A stretch of DNA of 64,000 nt, taken from Pseudomonas sp. P818. GTDB lineage: Bacteria; Pseudomonadota; Gammaproteobacteria; Pseudomonadales; Pseudomonadaceae. The position numbers and the translations under genes were made by a program. Every line of letters starts with the position of its first letter. Within the stretch, counting starts at the first letter, position 1. The notes under the pieces were generated by a model, which saw only the letters and a list, made by a program, of their open reading frames with translations, had not been told where the DNA came from and did no database searches. Positions 25,301-35,723 of the stretch are shown here, one piece after another. The stretch is taken from NCBI RefSeq assembly GCF_000418555.1, contig NZ_ATKM01000023.1:1-64000 (forward strand). Direction: 5' to 3'.

Positions 25301-26959
25301 ATGTTGCGCAAACTCCTGCTATCGACCCTGCTGCTCGGCGCCAGCCTGCTGGCTCAGGCCGCTCCGCAGCAACCCGCCATTGCCACTGCCCACCCCGCCG
25401 CCACCGCTGCAGCGCAGCAGATGCTCGACGCCGGCGGCAATGCCTTCGACGCAGCCGTAGCTGCCAGCGCCGCCCTGGCGGTGGTCGAGCCCTATGGCTC
25501 CGGCCTGGGTGGTGGCGGCTTCTTCCTGTTGCGCACTGCTGGCGACGCCCCCGGCTACGACTTCCTCGACGCCCGTGAGCGCGCGCCACTGGAGGCCAAG
25601 CCGGACCTCTACGTACGTGACGGCAAGGTGCAGCGCGAGCTGTCGCTCAATGGCGCGCTGGCCGCTGCCATTCCGGGGCTGCCGGCAGCCTTGGTCGAGC
25701 TGGCCGAGAAGCACGGCCGCCTGCCGCTGAAAAGCAGCCTGGCACCGGCGATTCGCCTGGCCAACGAGGGCTTCGCGGTCGATCGCGTCTACCGTGAGCG
25801 GGCGACCTGGCGCCTGGCGGCGCTGCGCGACGACGCCGAAAGCGCCCGACTGTTCCTCGACCAGGGCGAGGTACCGGCAGAAGGTTACCGGCTGCGCCAG
25901 CCGGAGCTGGCGACCACCTTGCAGGCGCTGGCCAACCACGGCCGCGCCGGGTTCTATGGCGGCGAGCTGGGCAAGCGCCTGATCGCCGGCGTGCGCAAGG
26001 CAGGCGGCATCTGGAACGAGGACGATCTGGCGGAATATCGCGTGCAACGGCGCGCACCGCTGCGTTTCGCCCTCGAAGACGGCCGCGAGCTGATCAGCGC
26101 CCCACCACCTTCGGCCGGCGGCATCGCGCTGGCGCAGAGCCTGGCGATCCTGCAGCAACTGCCTTGGCGCGAGGCCGAGCCGGTGCAGCGCGCGCACTAC
26201 GTGGTCGAGGCGCTGCGTCGTGCCTACCGTGACCGCGGCCTGCTCGGCGACCCGGACTTCGTCAAGAACCCGGTCGAGCAACTGCTTTCGCCGGGGCATC
26301 TGGCGGTGCTGGCCGGCAGCATCGAGCCCGAGCGCGCCACGCCCAGCGCCAGCCTGCCGCCTGCCGGTACCTGGCATGAGGGCGACCACACCACGCACTT
26401 CGCCGTGCTCGACAGCGAAGGCAACGCGGTGGCCGCGACGCTGTCGATCAATCTGCCCTTCGGCGCCGCTTTCACCGTGCCCGGCACCGGTGTGCTGCTC
26501 AACGACGAGATGGACGATTTCGCTGCCGACGTGCAGGGCGCCAATGCATACGGCCTGGCCGGCAGCCAGGCCAACACCATCGCAGGCGGCAAGCGTCCGC
26601 TGTCATCGATGAGCCCGAGCTTTATCGAAAGCGTTGATGAGTTCGCCGCCTTCGGCACACCGGGCGGCAGCCGCATCCCCAGCATGGTGCTGCTGTCGAT
26701 GCTGGAGTACCTGGACGAGCAGCCCATCGCGCGCTGGCCGGCCGTGGCGCGCTATCACCACCAGTTCCTGCCGGATGTGATCGAGCACGAGCCGGATACC
26801 TTCAGCGACGCGCAGATCGCCGAGCTGGAGAAACGCGGCCATGAACTCAAGCGCCTGGACCGGCAGTACGGTAACCAGCAGGTGCTGCTGTGGGACAAGG
26901 CCAGCGGCGAGGTGCAAGCCGCCAGCGATCCGCGCGGGATTGGCGAGGCGACGCCCTGA
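25301..26959 (+). CDS. ggt: Gamma-glutamyltranspeptidase
   Basis: Ggt hydrolyses or transfers the gamma-glutamyl group of glutathione in the periplasm. The 552-residue precursor starts with a Sec signal peptide (MLRKLLLSTLLLGASLLAQA). The large subunit has NAFDAAVAASAALAVVEPY and GLGGGGFFL. Autocleavage should occur before Thr364 in GDHTTHFAVLD, making it the N-terminal nucleophile of the small subunit, which contains GTGVLLNDEMDDF and KRPLSSMSPS. Length is a little short of E. coli Ggt but all catalytic elements are present. It lies in the fdx-ggt order seen in PAO1. Confidence 0.95.
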   Translation: MLRKLLLSTLLLGASLLAQAAPQQPAIATAHPAATAAAQQMLDAGGNAFDAAVAASAALAVVEPYGSGLGGGGFFLLRTAGDAPGYDFLDARERAPLEAKPDLYVRDGKVQRELSLNGALAAAIPGLPAALVELAEKHGRLPLKSSLAPAIRLANEGFAVDRVYRERATWRLAALRDDAESARLFLDQGEVPAEGYRLRQPELATTLQALANHGRAGFYGGELGKRLIAGVRKAGGIWNEDDLAEYRVQRRAPLRFALEDGRELISAPPPSAGGIALAQSLAILQQLPWREAEPVQRAHYVVEALRRAYRDRGLLGDPDFVKNPVEQLLSPGHLAVLAGSIEPERATPSASLPPAGTWHEGDHTTHFAVLDSEGNAVAATLSINLPFGAAFTVPGTGVLLNDEMDDFAADVQGANAYGLAGSQANTIAGGKRPLSSMSPSFIESVDEFAAFGTPGGSRIPSMVLLSMLEYLDEQPIARWPAVARYHHQFLPDVIEHEPDTFSDAQIAELEKRGHELKRLDRQYGNQQVLLWDKASGEVQAASDPRGIGEATP

Positions 26960-26980
26960 TGCGCACCGAGCGCATGTGAC

Positions 26981-27041
26981 CGTAGCCGGGATGCAATCCG
27001 GGAAAATTGCATAACCGCTGCCGGATTTCATCCGGGCTACG
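26981..27041. repeat. REP-like inverted pair, family A
   Basis: CGTAGCCGGGATGCAATCCG and CCGGATTTCATCCGGGCTACG face each other between the convergent ggt and Na/Pi cotransporter genes. The pair could act as a shared transcript end, though there is no T-run. Confidence 0.8.
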
Positions 27042-27048
27042 CCTTGCG

Positions 27049-28884
27049 TCAGGGGAGCCGGATCAAGCTCTCCTGCTCTTCACCGAACTTGCGCAGCTCG
27101 CGGAACAGCGCCTGCTCGCTGCCCAGCATCAGCACGTTGCGCAGGCTCTGGAAGATACGGCTGGCATAGCCCAGATCGTTCATCAGCGAGCTGGTCTGCA
27201 GGCCGTCGAGGTGGCCGTAACGTACCTCGCTGAACAGACGCTGGCGGAACTGCGCATCGAAGGTCGCTGCCTGCTCGTCCAGCCAGGCCAGACGCGAACG
27301 CCAGGCCTCATCCTCCAGCTCGGCGCGGGCCAGTTCACGCAACTCATGCAAGGCCAGCAACAGGTGGCGGCGCAATTCGACATAGCAGGTGCGTGCGCCC
27401 GAAGGCGGCTGCTCCAGGTAATGGCCGAGGTTCTTCTGCAGATGCTTGGCATCCTTGACCGCGTCCACCAGTTGCAGTGCCGCCAGCTGGCAACTGACCC
27501 AGAACTGCTGGTGTGCTTCGTCCATGGGCAGTTCCATACGCCCCATGAAGCTCAGCAGATCGCCGTACACGCCCTTGATATGACGGCGATAGAGCTGGTC
27601 GGCGTCGAATCCCGCCTGCGCGGGTCTGGCCTGCAGCAACTGTTCGTCTGCCCTGGCCTGCGCCAGCTGATCCACCGGCAGGTACAGCGCATGGCAGATC
27701 ACCTCCAGGCTCAGGCGGCCGAGATGCCCCAGCTCCTGCACCACCGCGACGGACGCCGACTCCACCGAGTCCAGCGCACGCTCGTTGAGATAACGCGCCT
27801 GGGTCGGCTCGGGTTCGGCCACCTGCGCAGGTGCCACCTCGGCGATCAGCACCTGCGGCTCGGCCCGCTCCGGCAGCCAGCGAATCAACAACTGCGCCAG
27901 GCGCCCCTGCAACGGCCAGAACAGCGCCACGCCCATGGCGTTGAACAGGGTATGGAACATCGCCAGCTGGATCAGGCTGTTCTCGCCTAGGCCCAGTGGC
28001 TCGGCCAGGGCATGCACCAGCCAGGTCAGCGGCCCCAGCAGACAGAAGGCGAGCAGGCCGGTGGTGATGTTGAACAGCACGTGGGCCAGGGCCAGGCGCT
28101 GGCCGCTGCGATTGCCGCCGAGCGAGCCGACGAAGGCGGTGGTCACGCTACTGCCGATGTTCGAGCCGATGGCGATGGCCAGGCTCTGCCCCAGCTCCAG
28201 TTGGCCGCTGGCCAGCGCGGCCAGGGTCAGCATCAAGGTGGCATGGCTCGATTGCAGCACCACGGTGATGGCCATGCCGATGGCGGTGAACAGCAGCGCC
28301 CCGCGCCAGCCGCCCTCCTGATAGCCGGTCATGTCCAGGCCATCGCCGAAACTGGCGAAGCCATCCTTGATCTGGTCGATGCCGAGAAAGATGAAGGCGA
28401 TACCCAGCACGATGCGCCCGGCCGCCTTGCTCCTGGGGCCGAAGAAACCGGCCAGCACACCGAGCACCAGCAGCGGCAACGCCAATGGGCTGAGGCTGAG
28501 GTTCTGCCCTGCCATTGCCAGCAGCCAGATACCGCTGGTGGCGCCGAGATTGGCGCCGAAGAGGATGGCGATACCGCCGGCCAGCTGGATCAGCCCGGTA
28601 CTGATGAAGGCGATGGTCAGCAGCGACACCAGGGTGCTCGATTGCAGCAGCAGGGTGCCACCGACACCGAACAGCAGGCTCTTGAAGGGGGTAGAGGTAC
28701 TGCGTCCGAGTATCTGCTCCAGCTTGCTGCCCGCCAGCTGGCGCAGGCCTTCTTCCAGACACTGCATGCCGAACAGGAAGATCGCCAGGCCCGCACACAG
28801 CTGCAGCCAGCCCTCGCTGAACCAGAATGACGCCAACAGTCCCAGCACCATCAGCAGCAGCATCACCCAACGCAGGTACTTCAT
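27049..28884 (-). CDS. Na+/phosphate cotransporter family protein with PhoU-like domain
   Basis: A 611-residue inner-membrane protein. Residues about 1-320 contain the two inverted Na/Pi-cotransporter (NptA/YjbB-type) repeats with the QSS motifs (LLQSSTLVSLL and VLQSSHATLML) that mark the substrate path. The C-terminal 200 residues are soluble and helical, resembling a PhoU-like domain. YjbB-type proteins are thought to export phosphate. ATG 28884 is chosen over GTG 28893. Upstream lies the terminator of the neighbouring gene; downstream is a REP pair before the convergent ggt. Confidence 0.9.
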   Translation of the reverse strand: MKYLRWVMLLLMVLGLLASFWFSEGWLQLCAGLAIFLFGMQCLEEGLRQLAGSKLEQILGRSTSTPFKSLLFGVGGTLLLQSSTLVSLLTIAFISTGLIQLAGGIAILFGANLGATSGIWLLAMAGQNLSLSPLALPLLVLGVLAGFFGPRSKAAGRIVLGIAFIFLGIDQIKDGFASFGDGLDMTGYQEGGWRGALLFTAIGMAITVVLQSSHATLMLTLAALASGQLELGQSLAIAIGSNIGSSVTTAFVGSLGGNRSGQRLALAHVLFNITTGLLAFCLLGPLTWLVHALAEPLGLGENSLIQLAMFHTLFNAMGVALFWPLQGRLAQLLIRWLPERAEPQVLIAEVAPAQVAEPEPTQARYLNERALDSVESASVAVVQELGHLGRLSLEVICHALYLPVDQLAQARADEQLLQARPAQAGFDADQLYRRHIKGVYGDLLSFMGRMELPMDEAHQQFWVSCQLAALQLVDAVKDAKHLQKNLGHYLEQPPSGARTCYVELRRHLLLALHELRELARAELEDEAWRSRLAWLDEQAATFDAQFRQRLFSEVRYGHLDGLQTSSLMNDLGYASRIFQSLRNVLMLGSEQALFRELRKFGEEQESLIRLP

Positions 28885-28923
28885 CACCAACACTTCATCC
28901 TTTCAGTGGTGCCAAAACGCAAA

Positions 28924-28955
28924 CGGCCTCTCGCTCCATTGGGAACGAGAGGCCG
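28924..28955 (-). terminator. Intrinsic-terminator-like hairpin
   Basis: CGGCCTCTCG and CGAGAGGCCG form a 10-bp stem with a 12-nt loop. On the minus strand it is followed by TTTGCGTTTTG, a broken T-run. It lies just after the small secreted protein gene at 28978-29316. Confidence 0.65.
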
Positions 28956-28977
28956 CGAACAGCGAGTCCGGGGCGAA

Positions 28978-29316
28978 TCAGTCGCGCTTGTAGCCGCTGG
29001 TGGTGCAGCCCAGGCAGCGCACGAAGGCTTCTTTGCCTGGTTCGACCACCAGCGATTGGGCGGCCTCGCCGACGTTACCGCCCAGTGCGGTGAACGGCAG
29101 GCTGACGATGAAGGCCGCGGCGCCGATGGCGGTTGCGCCGATCAGCAGCGGGCGGGCGATGACCAGATCACCGACCATGGCATAGCCCTTGGGGGCCTCG
29201 ACGGTGTAGAGCGGATCACCGCTGACGTTCTGCTGAACCACTTCCGCCTGCGCCGATAGCGCCAGCAGGCCAGAGGTCAGCGCCAGGACAGCAGCGGAGG
29301 TGCGGAACGCTTTCAT
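28978..29316 (-). CDS. Small secreted hypothetical protein
   Basis: A 112-residue protein with a Sec signal peptide ([24 protein letters not shown]). The mature part has one Gly/Ala-rich hydrophobic stretch ([20 protein letters not shown]), so it may insert in a membrane, and ends with a CLGC motif and KRD tail. The ATG at 29316 has AAGGATC upstream; the frame is open to 29433 but nothing supports a longer protein. I do not recognise a named family, though similar short proteins occur at this position in pseudomonads. It has its own terminator. Confidence 0.7.
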   Translation of the reverse strand: MKAFRTSAAVLALTSGLLALSAQAEVVQQNVSGDPLYTVEAPKGYAMVGDLVIARPLLIGATAIGAAAFIVSLPFTALGGNVGEAAQSLVVEPGKEAFVRCLGCTTSGYKRD

Positions 29317-29392
29317 GGATCGATCCTTCAGGTTATTCGGGAAAGTGCCAGTAACTATAACAGCGCATTGGTAATTGTCAGCGTGACGGACG

Positions 29393-29971
29393 TCAATCGC
29401 CATGAAAGGCGTAGTCCGGCTTTTTCGGCACATAAGGGCGAAAGAACGCCAGAATGGCAGTCAGATCGGCTTTCTCGTCACCCGTCGGCTGGAAGGTCGG
29501 GCCGATCACTACACGCCGGTTCTGGTAATCCAGCGCGCCCAGCACTATGGGTACGCCGGCACCCAGCGCGATATGGTAGAAGCCCATCTTCCAGCGCTCG
29601 ACCTTCTTGCGTGTGCCTTCCGGCGACAGCACCAGGATGAACTGATCATGCTCGCGAAAGGCCTGCACCGCCTGTTCGACGGTATTGAGCTTGCGATCGC
29701 GACGGATCGGGATGCCGCCCCAGCTGCGCATCAGGCCGCCGAAGGGCCAGCGAAAGATGCTGTGCTTGCCGAACCAGCGGGCGTTGAGGCGTAGCACGAA
29801 TTTCAGCGCGATGAAGATCACGAAGTCCCAGTTGGAAGTGTGGTGGGCGCCAATGGCGACGAACTTGTCGAGCTTCGGCAGCTCGCCCTCGATTCGCCAG
29901 CCCATGAGTTTGAGCACGCTGCGCCCCAGCCATTCGGCAGCTGGATTGCGCGGCAAGTAGTTACCGGACAT
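29393..29971 (-). CDS. PlsC-like acyltransferase
   Basis: A 192-residue acyltransferase of the 1-acylglycerol-3-phosphate type. The catalytic HX4D motif is His44-TSNW-Asp49 in [11 protein letters not shown], preceded by the unusual second histidine His43. A second motif, [10 protein letters not shown], and the third, LSPEGTRKK, bind the glycerol phosphate and acyl donor in the family. There is little sign of a membrane helix except around [10 protein letters not shown]. The substrate could be lysophosphatidic acid or another lipid. It follows mutM on the same strand with a 45-bp gap. Confidence 0.85.
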   Translation of the reverse strand: MSGNYLPRNPAAEWLGRSVLKLMGWRIEGELPKLDKFVAIGAHHTSNWDFVIFIALKFVLRLNARWFGKHSIFRWPFGGLMRSWGGIPIRRDRKLNTVEQAVQAFREHDQFILVLSPEGTRKKVERWKMGFYHIALGAGVPIVLGALDYQNRRVVIGPTFQPTGDEKADLTAILAFFRPYVPKKPDYAFHGD

Positions 29972-30016
29972 CGATAAACCTCGGTATTTCTTATTCTTCT
30001 GGCAGTTTGGTCTTGC

Positions 30017-30829
30017 TCAGCGTTGACACTTGGGACAGTACACACTCGCCCGCTGCCCCAGCTTGACCTCACGCAGCGTAGTGCCGCAGACCTTGCAGAA
30101 CTCGCCGCCGCGGCCGTAGGCGAACAGCTCCTGCTGGAAGTAGCCGGGCTGACCATCGCCGCCGACGAAGTCGCGTAGCGTGGTGCCGCCACGCTCGATG
30201 GCATGGGCGAGGATGCGCTTGATCTCCTCGGCCAGGCGCAGGTAGCGGGCTCGCGAGATCGACCCGGCTTCGCGGCGCGGATCGATGCCCGCGGCGAACA
30301 ACGCCTCGGTCGCATAGATATTGCCCACCCCCACCACCACCGCGTTGTCCATGATGAAGGGCTTGACCGCCATGCTGCGCCCGCGTGACAGCTGGAACAG
30401 CCGCTCGCCATCGAACAGGCCACCCAGGGGTTCTGGCCCGAGCCGGGCGAGCAGTTCGTGACGCAGCGGGTCTTCGCTCCACAGCAGCGCGCCGAAACGG
30501 CGCGGGTCGGTATAACGCAGCGCCAGGCCGGACTCCAGTTCGATATCCACATGTTCATGCTTGGCCGCCGCCAGGCCGCACTCGACCAGGCGCAAACTGC
30601 CGGACATGCCCAGATGGCCGATCAGACTGCCGACTTCGGCCTTGATCAGCAGATACTTGGCGCGCCGTTCGACGCACTCGATGCGCTGGCCGGACAGACG
30701 AATATCCAGATCTTCGGGAATCGGCCAGCGCAGGCGGCGCTCGCGCACGATCACGCGGCTGACGCGCTGACCTTCGAGGTAAGGGGCAATACCGCGGCGG
30801 GTAGTTTCGACTTCAGGTAATTCGGGCAT
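30017..30829 (-). CDS. mutM: Formamidopyrimidine-DNA glycosylase
   Basis: MutM (Fpg) removes 8-oxoguanine and formamidopyrimidines and nicks the abasic site. The 270-residue protein begins [14 protein letters not shown], giving the catalytic Pro1 after Met removal and Glu2. The helix-two-turn-helix region includes [14 protein letters not shown], and the C-terminal zinc finger has four cysteines (CKVCGTTL and CPKCQR). All catalytic parts are intact. The gene is expressed from the minus strand upstream of the PlsC-like gene. Confidence 0.97.
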   Translation of the reverse strand: MPELPEVETTRRGIAPYLEGQRVSRVIVRERRLRWPIPEDLDIRLSGQRIECVERRAKYLLIKAEVGSLIGHLGMSGSLRLVECGLAAAKHEHVDIELESGLALRYTDPRRFGALLWSEDPLRHELLARLGPEPLGGLFDGERLFQLSRGRSMAVKPFIMDNAVVVGVGNIYATEALFAAGIDPRREAGSISRARYLRLAEEIKRILAHAIERGGTTLRDFVGGDGQPGYFQQELFAYGRGGEFCKVCGTTLREVKLGQRASVYCPKCQR

Positions 30830-30914
30830 GGCAATACGGCAGAAGAACGGCGGTGCGCCACCTTAGCAGGAGCGGCGCGCCAAGCGGTAGCGCACAGGCA
30901 CACCCTGCGCGGGG

Positions 30915-31781
30915 TCAGAGCACAGCAAGATCGCGAATGCTTTCACGCAGGTTTTCGAAGTCGTACTCAGACAGCCCGACATACTCGAGAATCGGTTGCG
31001 AGATGTACTGCCACTCCATGTCGACGGCCTGGCCACCCAGTACGCGATAGGACTCGCAGATATGCTCGGCCATTTTCAGGATGCCCAGCAGCGTCTTGAG
31101 CTGCGCGTCACGCCCGGAGTCGTCGCTGAAGATCGACAGAGCATTGTGGTGATTGGCGATGACCTCGCAGAGGTGTTCCGGCAGACGCCAGGAACGTGCG
31201 GTGAAATAGCCGACCACAGCGTGGTTGGTGGTCAGCAGACGGTTCTCGGTATCGACCACACGGCGCTCATCGTTGGCGCTGGCATAGGCTTCCTCCAGTA
31301 CCTGCATGTAGTTGGGGAAACGCTTGAGCATCAGCGGAATGCCGCAATCGTGGAACAGCCCCAGGCTGTAGGCCTCGTCCGGCGACTGATAACCAAGACG
31401 CTTGGCCAGGGTCAGACAGGTCATGGCCACGTCCTGGGCGCTGTCCCAGAAGCGGTTGAGCACCAGGATGGCTTCGTCGGTCAGCTCGCCCTTGATCGAC
31501 TGCGCATTGATCAGGTTGATCACCGTGTTGCAGCCCAGCAGATTGACCGCCTGCTGGATCGAGGCGATGCGGTTGGCCAGGCCGAAATGTGGCGAGTTGA
31601 CGATTTTCAGCAGCGCGCCGGACAACCCCGGGTCCTGGCTGATCAGCTTGGCGATGCTGCGCAGATCCGGGTTGGGCATGATCTGCTCCATCTGCAGGTC
31701 GACCATGATCTGCGGCTGCGGCGGTACGCTGATGCCCTGCAGGACTTGCTGGATCTGTTGGGCGGTAAGTTCGTAGGTCAT
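30915..31781 (-). CDS. HDOD domain-containing protein
   Basis: A 288-residue cytosolic protein built around an HDOD domain (about residues 20-220), a relative of HD hydrolases that usually lacks activity and is linked to signalling. Markers are LRSIAKLISQDPGLSGALLKIVNS, FGLANRIASIQQAVNLLG and LGLFHDCGIPLML. ATG 31781 is the sensible start (MTYELTAQQIQQVL); the much longer open frame to 33056 runs antisense through rlmI and is an artefact. It is divergent from rlmI. The C-terminal 60 residues are helical and unassigned. Confidence 0.92.
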   Translation of the reverse strand: MTYELTAQQIQQVLQGISVPPQPQIMVDLQMEQIMPNPDLRSIAKLISQDPGLSGALLKIVNSPHFGLANRIASIQQAVNLLGCNTVINLINAQSIKGELTDEAILVLNRFWDSAQDVAMTCLTLAKRLGYQSPDEAYSLGLFHDCGIPLMLKRFPNYMQVLEEAYASANDERRVVDTENRLLTTNHAVVGYFTARSWRLPEHLCEVIANHHNALSIFSDDSGRDAQLKTLLGILKMAEHICESYRVLGGQAVDMEWQYISQPILEYVGLSEYDFENLRESIRDLAVL

Positions 31782-31883
31782 GGAAGCGGGATCGTGCAGG
31801 ATGAGAGGTAGCGCACAGTCTAGCCAAAGCAAGGGCAAGCCCGCAGTCGACTTTTGTAAACGCCGGGTCTTCGTGCAAACCGC

Positions 31884-31889
31884 TATAAT
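31884..31889 (+). promoter_or_regulatory. Candidate -10 element for rlmI
   Basis: A perfect TATAAT lies 31 bp before the rlmI start codon. No good -35 hexamer sits at 16-18 bp, so the promoter call is tentative. Confidence 0.4.
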
Positions 31890-31919
31890 CCCGCTCTTTT
31901 CCCCGCGGAGCCCGAACTC

Positions 31920-33119
31920 ATGTTTTCCCTGCCCAGTCTGCGCCTGAAAGCCAACGCCGACCGACGCCTGCGCGCCGGCCATCTGTGGGTGTACAGCAAC
32001 GAGATCGATGTCGCCGCCACCCCGCTGCATGGCCTCAAGGCCGGTGACCAGGCCGTGCTCGAAGCGGCCGGCGGCAAGCCGCTGGGCATCGTTGCCATGA
32101 GCCCGAACAACCTGATCTGCGCCCGCCTGCTGTCGCGCGACGTCAAGCACGTGCTGGACAAGTCGCTGCTGGTGCATCGCCTCAACGTTGCCCTGAGCCT
32201 GCGTGAGCGCCTGTTCGACAAGCCCTGCTACCGCCTGGTGTACGGCGACTCCGACCTGCTGCCGGGTCTGGTGGTCGACCGCTTCTTCGACATCCTGGTG
32301 GTGCAGCTGGCTTCGGCCACCATGGAAGCGCACAAGGACGACGTGCTCGCCGCGTTGATCCAGGTGCTCAAGCCCAGCGGTATCCTGTTCAAGAACGACT
32401 CCAGCGCGCGCGACGCCGAAGGCCTCGAGCGCTACGTGGAAACCGCCTACGGCGAGGTGCCGGAGTGGGTCGCACTGGAAGAGAACGGGGTGAAGTTCGA
32501 GGCGCCGGTGATCGAAGGGCAGAAGACCGGATGGTTCTACGACCACCGCATGAACCGCGCGCGCCTGGCGCCCTACGTCAAGGGCAAGCGCGTGCTCGAT
32601 CTGTTCAGCTACATCGGCGGCTGGGGCGTGCAGGCGGCCGCCTTCGGTGCCAGCGAAGTGTTCTGCGTGGACGCCTCCTGCTTCGCCCTCGACGGCGTGG
32701 AGCGCAACGCCACACTCAATGGTTTCTCCGAGAAGGTCACTTGCGTCGAAGGCGACGTGTTCGCCGCGCTGCGCGAACTGAAATCCGCCGAAGAGCGCTT
32801 CGACGTGGTGATCGCCGACCCACCCGCCTTCATCAAGCGCAAGAAGGACATCAAGAACGGCGAGGCCGCCTACCGCCGCCTCAACGAAACCGCCATGCGC
32901 CTGCTCAACAAGGACGGCATCCTGGTCAGCGCCAGCTGCTCCATGCACCTGGAGGAGGACAGCCTGCAGAATATTCTGCTGACCAGCGCCCGCCACCTGG
33001 ACCGCAACATCCAGTTGCTCGAACGCGGCGCCCAGGGCCCGGATCACCCGGTACACCCGGCGATCAACGAAACCCGCTACATCAAGAGCCTGACCGTACG
33101 CCTGCTGCCCAACAGCTGA
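31920..33119 (+). CDS. rlmI: 23S rRNA (cytosine(1962)-C(5))-methyltransferase-like protein
   Basis: A 399-residue SAM-dependent methyltransferase of the RlmI family, modifying C1962 of 23S rRNA in E. coli. It has an N-terminal PUA-like RNA-binding domain (RLRAGHLWVYSNEID, then AGDQAVLEAAGGKPLG), a central domain with TGWFYDHRMNR, and a Rossmann methyltransferase domain (VLDLFSYIGGWGVQAAAFGA; VIADPPAFIKRKKD; SASCSMHLEE). Length agrees with E. coli RlmI. A perfect TATAAT lies upstream. It is divergent from the HDOD gene. Confidence 0.9.
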   Translation: MFSLPSLRLKANADRRLRAGHLWVYSNEIDVAATPLHGLKAGDQAVLEAAGGKPLGIVAMSPNNLICARLLSRDVKHVLDKSLLVHRLNVALSLRERLFDKPCYRLVYGDSDLLPGLVVDRFFDILVVQLASATMEAHKDDVLAALIQVLKPSGILFKNDSSARDAEGLERYVETAYGEVPEWVALEENGVKFEAPVIEGQKTGWFYDHRMNRARLAPYVKGKRVLDLFSYIGGWGVQAAAFGASEVFCVDASCFALDGVERNATLNGFSEKVTCVEGDVFAALRELKSAEERFDVVIADPPAFIKRKKDIKNGEAAYRRLNETAMRLLNKDGILVSASCSMHLEEDSLQNILLTSARHLDRNIQLLERGAQGPDHPVHPAINETRYIKSLTVRLLPNS

Positions 33120-33126
33120 GCAAGCT

Positions 33127-33155
33127 GCACCTGCCGAGTGCGTTTCGGCAGGTGC
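33127..33155 (+). terminator. Hairpin after rlmI
   Basis: GCACCTGCCGA and TCGGCAGGTGC form an 11-bp perfect stem with a 7-nt loop, 7 bp after the rlmI stop. A pyrimidine stretch without a clear T-run follows, so terminator activity is plausible but unproven. The rest of the 270-bp gap before the ABC transporter holds nothing I recognise. Confidence 0.5.
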
Positions 33156-33388
33156 CCCTTCTCCCTCGCGCTGTTACCTCCTCCTACACCCCGCCTCGCA
33201 TCTCGCCCAGCATGGACTAGGCTTGAGCCTGCATAGCAGAGCGCTATCAGCGAGCCAGTCGTCATCTGGCTTGCTTATTGCTTTTGCCTATCGCCATAAC
33301 GATCGCCGCCCACGAAGGAGGCGCATCGACCTAGAAAGTGGAGCTTCGGCCACGAGCTGACTTCACATTGCCGATAGTGGGGAGGACT

Positions 33389-34507
<1,119 letters not shown>

Positions 34508-34529
34508 TAGAAGCAAATGGAGCACAGCA

Positions 34530-35603
34530 ATGGCTAGATCACTGACTACCAGCGTTTCCACCTTCGCCCTGGTGGCGGCACTGGGACTCACCGCGAGCAC
34601 CGCCACGGCCCAGGACAGCCTCACCGTGGTGTCCTGGGGCGGCGCCTATGGCGCAGCGCAGAAGAAGCACGTCATCGACCCCTACCAGAAGGAAACCGGG
34701 GTCAAGGTGCTGTTCGAGGACTACTCCGGCGGCGTCGCCGAGATCAAGGCGCAGGTCGAGTCGGGCAACATCCAGTGGGACGTGGTCGACTTCGAGGTGA
34801 TCGACCTCGAGCGCGCCTGCTCCGAAGGCCTGCTGGAAAGCCTCGACCACAGCGCCCTGCCTCCCGGCATCGACGGCACCCCGGCCGCGCAGGACTTCAT
34901 CCCCGAAGCCCTGGCCAGCGAGTGCGCAGTGGGCAATATCGTCTGGTCAGTGGTGTTCGCCTACAACGAAAACACCATCGGCGGTACCAAGGCCAGCAGC
35001 ATTGGCGACTTCTTCGACACCAGCAAGATTCCCGGCAAGCGCGCCATGCGCAAGCGCCCGCAGGTGAACATGGAATGGGCGCTGATGGCTGACGGCGTCG
35101 CACCTGAGGAAGTCTACGAAGTGCTCGCCACCCCGGAAGGCCAGCAACGCGCCTTCGACAAGCTGGACAGCATCAAGAAGGACATCGTCTGGTTCGACTC
35201 CTGGTCGCAGGCGCCGCAGCTGCTCAATGACGGTGGCGCGGTGCTGGTGCAGTCGGCCAACGGCCGCTTCTACGACGCCATCGTGCAGGAGAAGAAACCC
35301 TTCGAGATCGTCTGGGACGGCCACGTCTACGACCTCGACGCCTGGGCCATCGTCAAGGGCTCGAAGAAGAAGGACCTGGCGATGGAGTTCATCAAGTACG
35401 CCACCGGTTCCAAGCCGCTGGCCGGCATGCCGGACGTGGCCTACGGCCCGACCCGCAAGTCGTCCATGCCGCTGGCCGACCAGAGCGCGACCCCGCACCT
35501 GCCCACCGCCCACCTGGACAAAGGTATCCAGGCCGGCTCGGAGTTCTGGGCCGACTACGGCGAATCGCTGGGCGAGAAGTTCAACGAGTGGCTGTTGAAG
35601 TAA
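34530..35603 (+). CDS. Periplasmic polyamine-type substrate-binding protein
   Basis: A 357-residue PotD-like binding protein with a Sec signal peptide (MARSLTTSVSTFALVAALGL to TATAQ). The mature part begins DSLTVVSWGGAYGAAQKKHV, typical of spermidine/putrescine-binding family 1 proteins, and contains WDVVDFEVIDLERACSEGLL and WDGHVYDLDAWAIVKGS. It captures substrate for the ATPase and permeases encoded around it. Synteny with a similar PAO1 cluster near rpiA (PA0323-PA0326) is remembered; here the cluster sits next to ilvD instead, suggesting local rearrangement. Confidence 0.93.
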   Translation: MARSLTTSVSTFALVAALGLTASTATAQDSLTVVSWGGAYGAAQKKHVIDPYQKETGVKVLFEDYSGGVAEIKAQVESGNIQWDVVDFEVIDLERACSEGLLESLDHSALPPGIDGTPAAQDFIPEALASECAVGNIVWSVVFAYNENTIGGTKASSIGDFFDTSKIPGKRAMRKRPQVNMEWALMADGVAPEEVYEVLATPEGQQRAFDKLDSIKKDIVWFDSWSQAPQLLNDGGAVLVQSANGRFYDAIVQEKKPFEIVWDGHVYDLDAWAIVKGSKKKDLAMEFIKYATGSKPLAGMPDVAYGPTRKSSMPLADQSATPHLPTAHLDKGIQAGSEFWADYGESLGEKFNEWLLK

Positions 35604-35630
35604 GCACCACACCTGCCCCACGGGCCACCT

Positions 35631-35677
35631 GTGGGAGGCGCTTCAGCGGCGACGGTCGCGGCTGAAGCCCGTCCCAC
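35631..35677. repeat. REP-like palindromic pair, family B variant
   Basis: GTGGGAGGCGCTTCAGCGGC and a facing copy ending CGTCCCAC lie between the binding protein and first permease genes. The arrangement may stabilise the 5' part of the transcript, so that more binding protein than permease is made. Confidence 0.75.
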
Positions 35678-35723
35678 GGGTACCGAGGTCCAACGGAGAA
35701 GGGGCTGATCCCGGAGCAATGTC

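Noticed and set aside
31782-33056. N-terminal extension of the HDOD frame to 713 residues
   Set aside because: The extension runs antisense through rlmI. ATG 31781 gives a protein of normal HDOD architecture.
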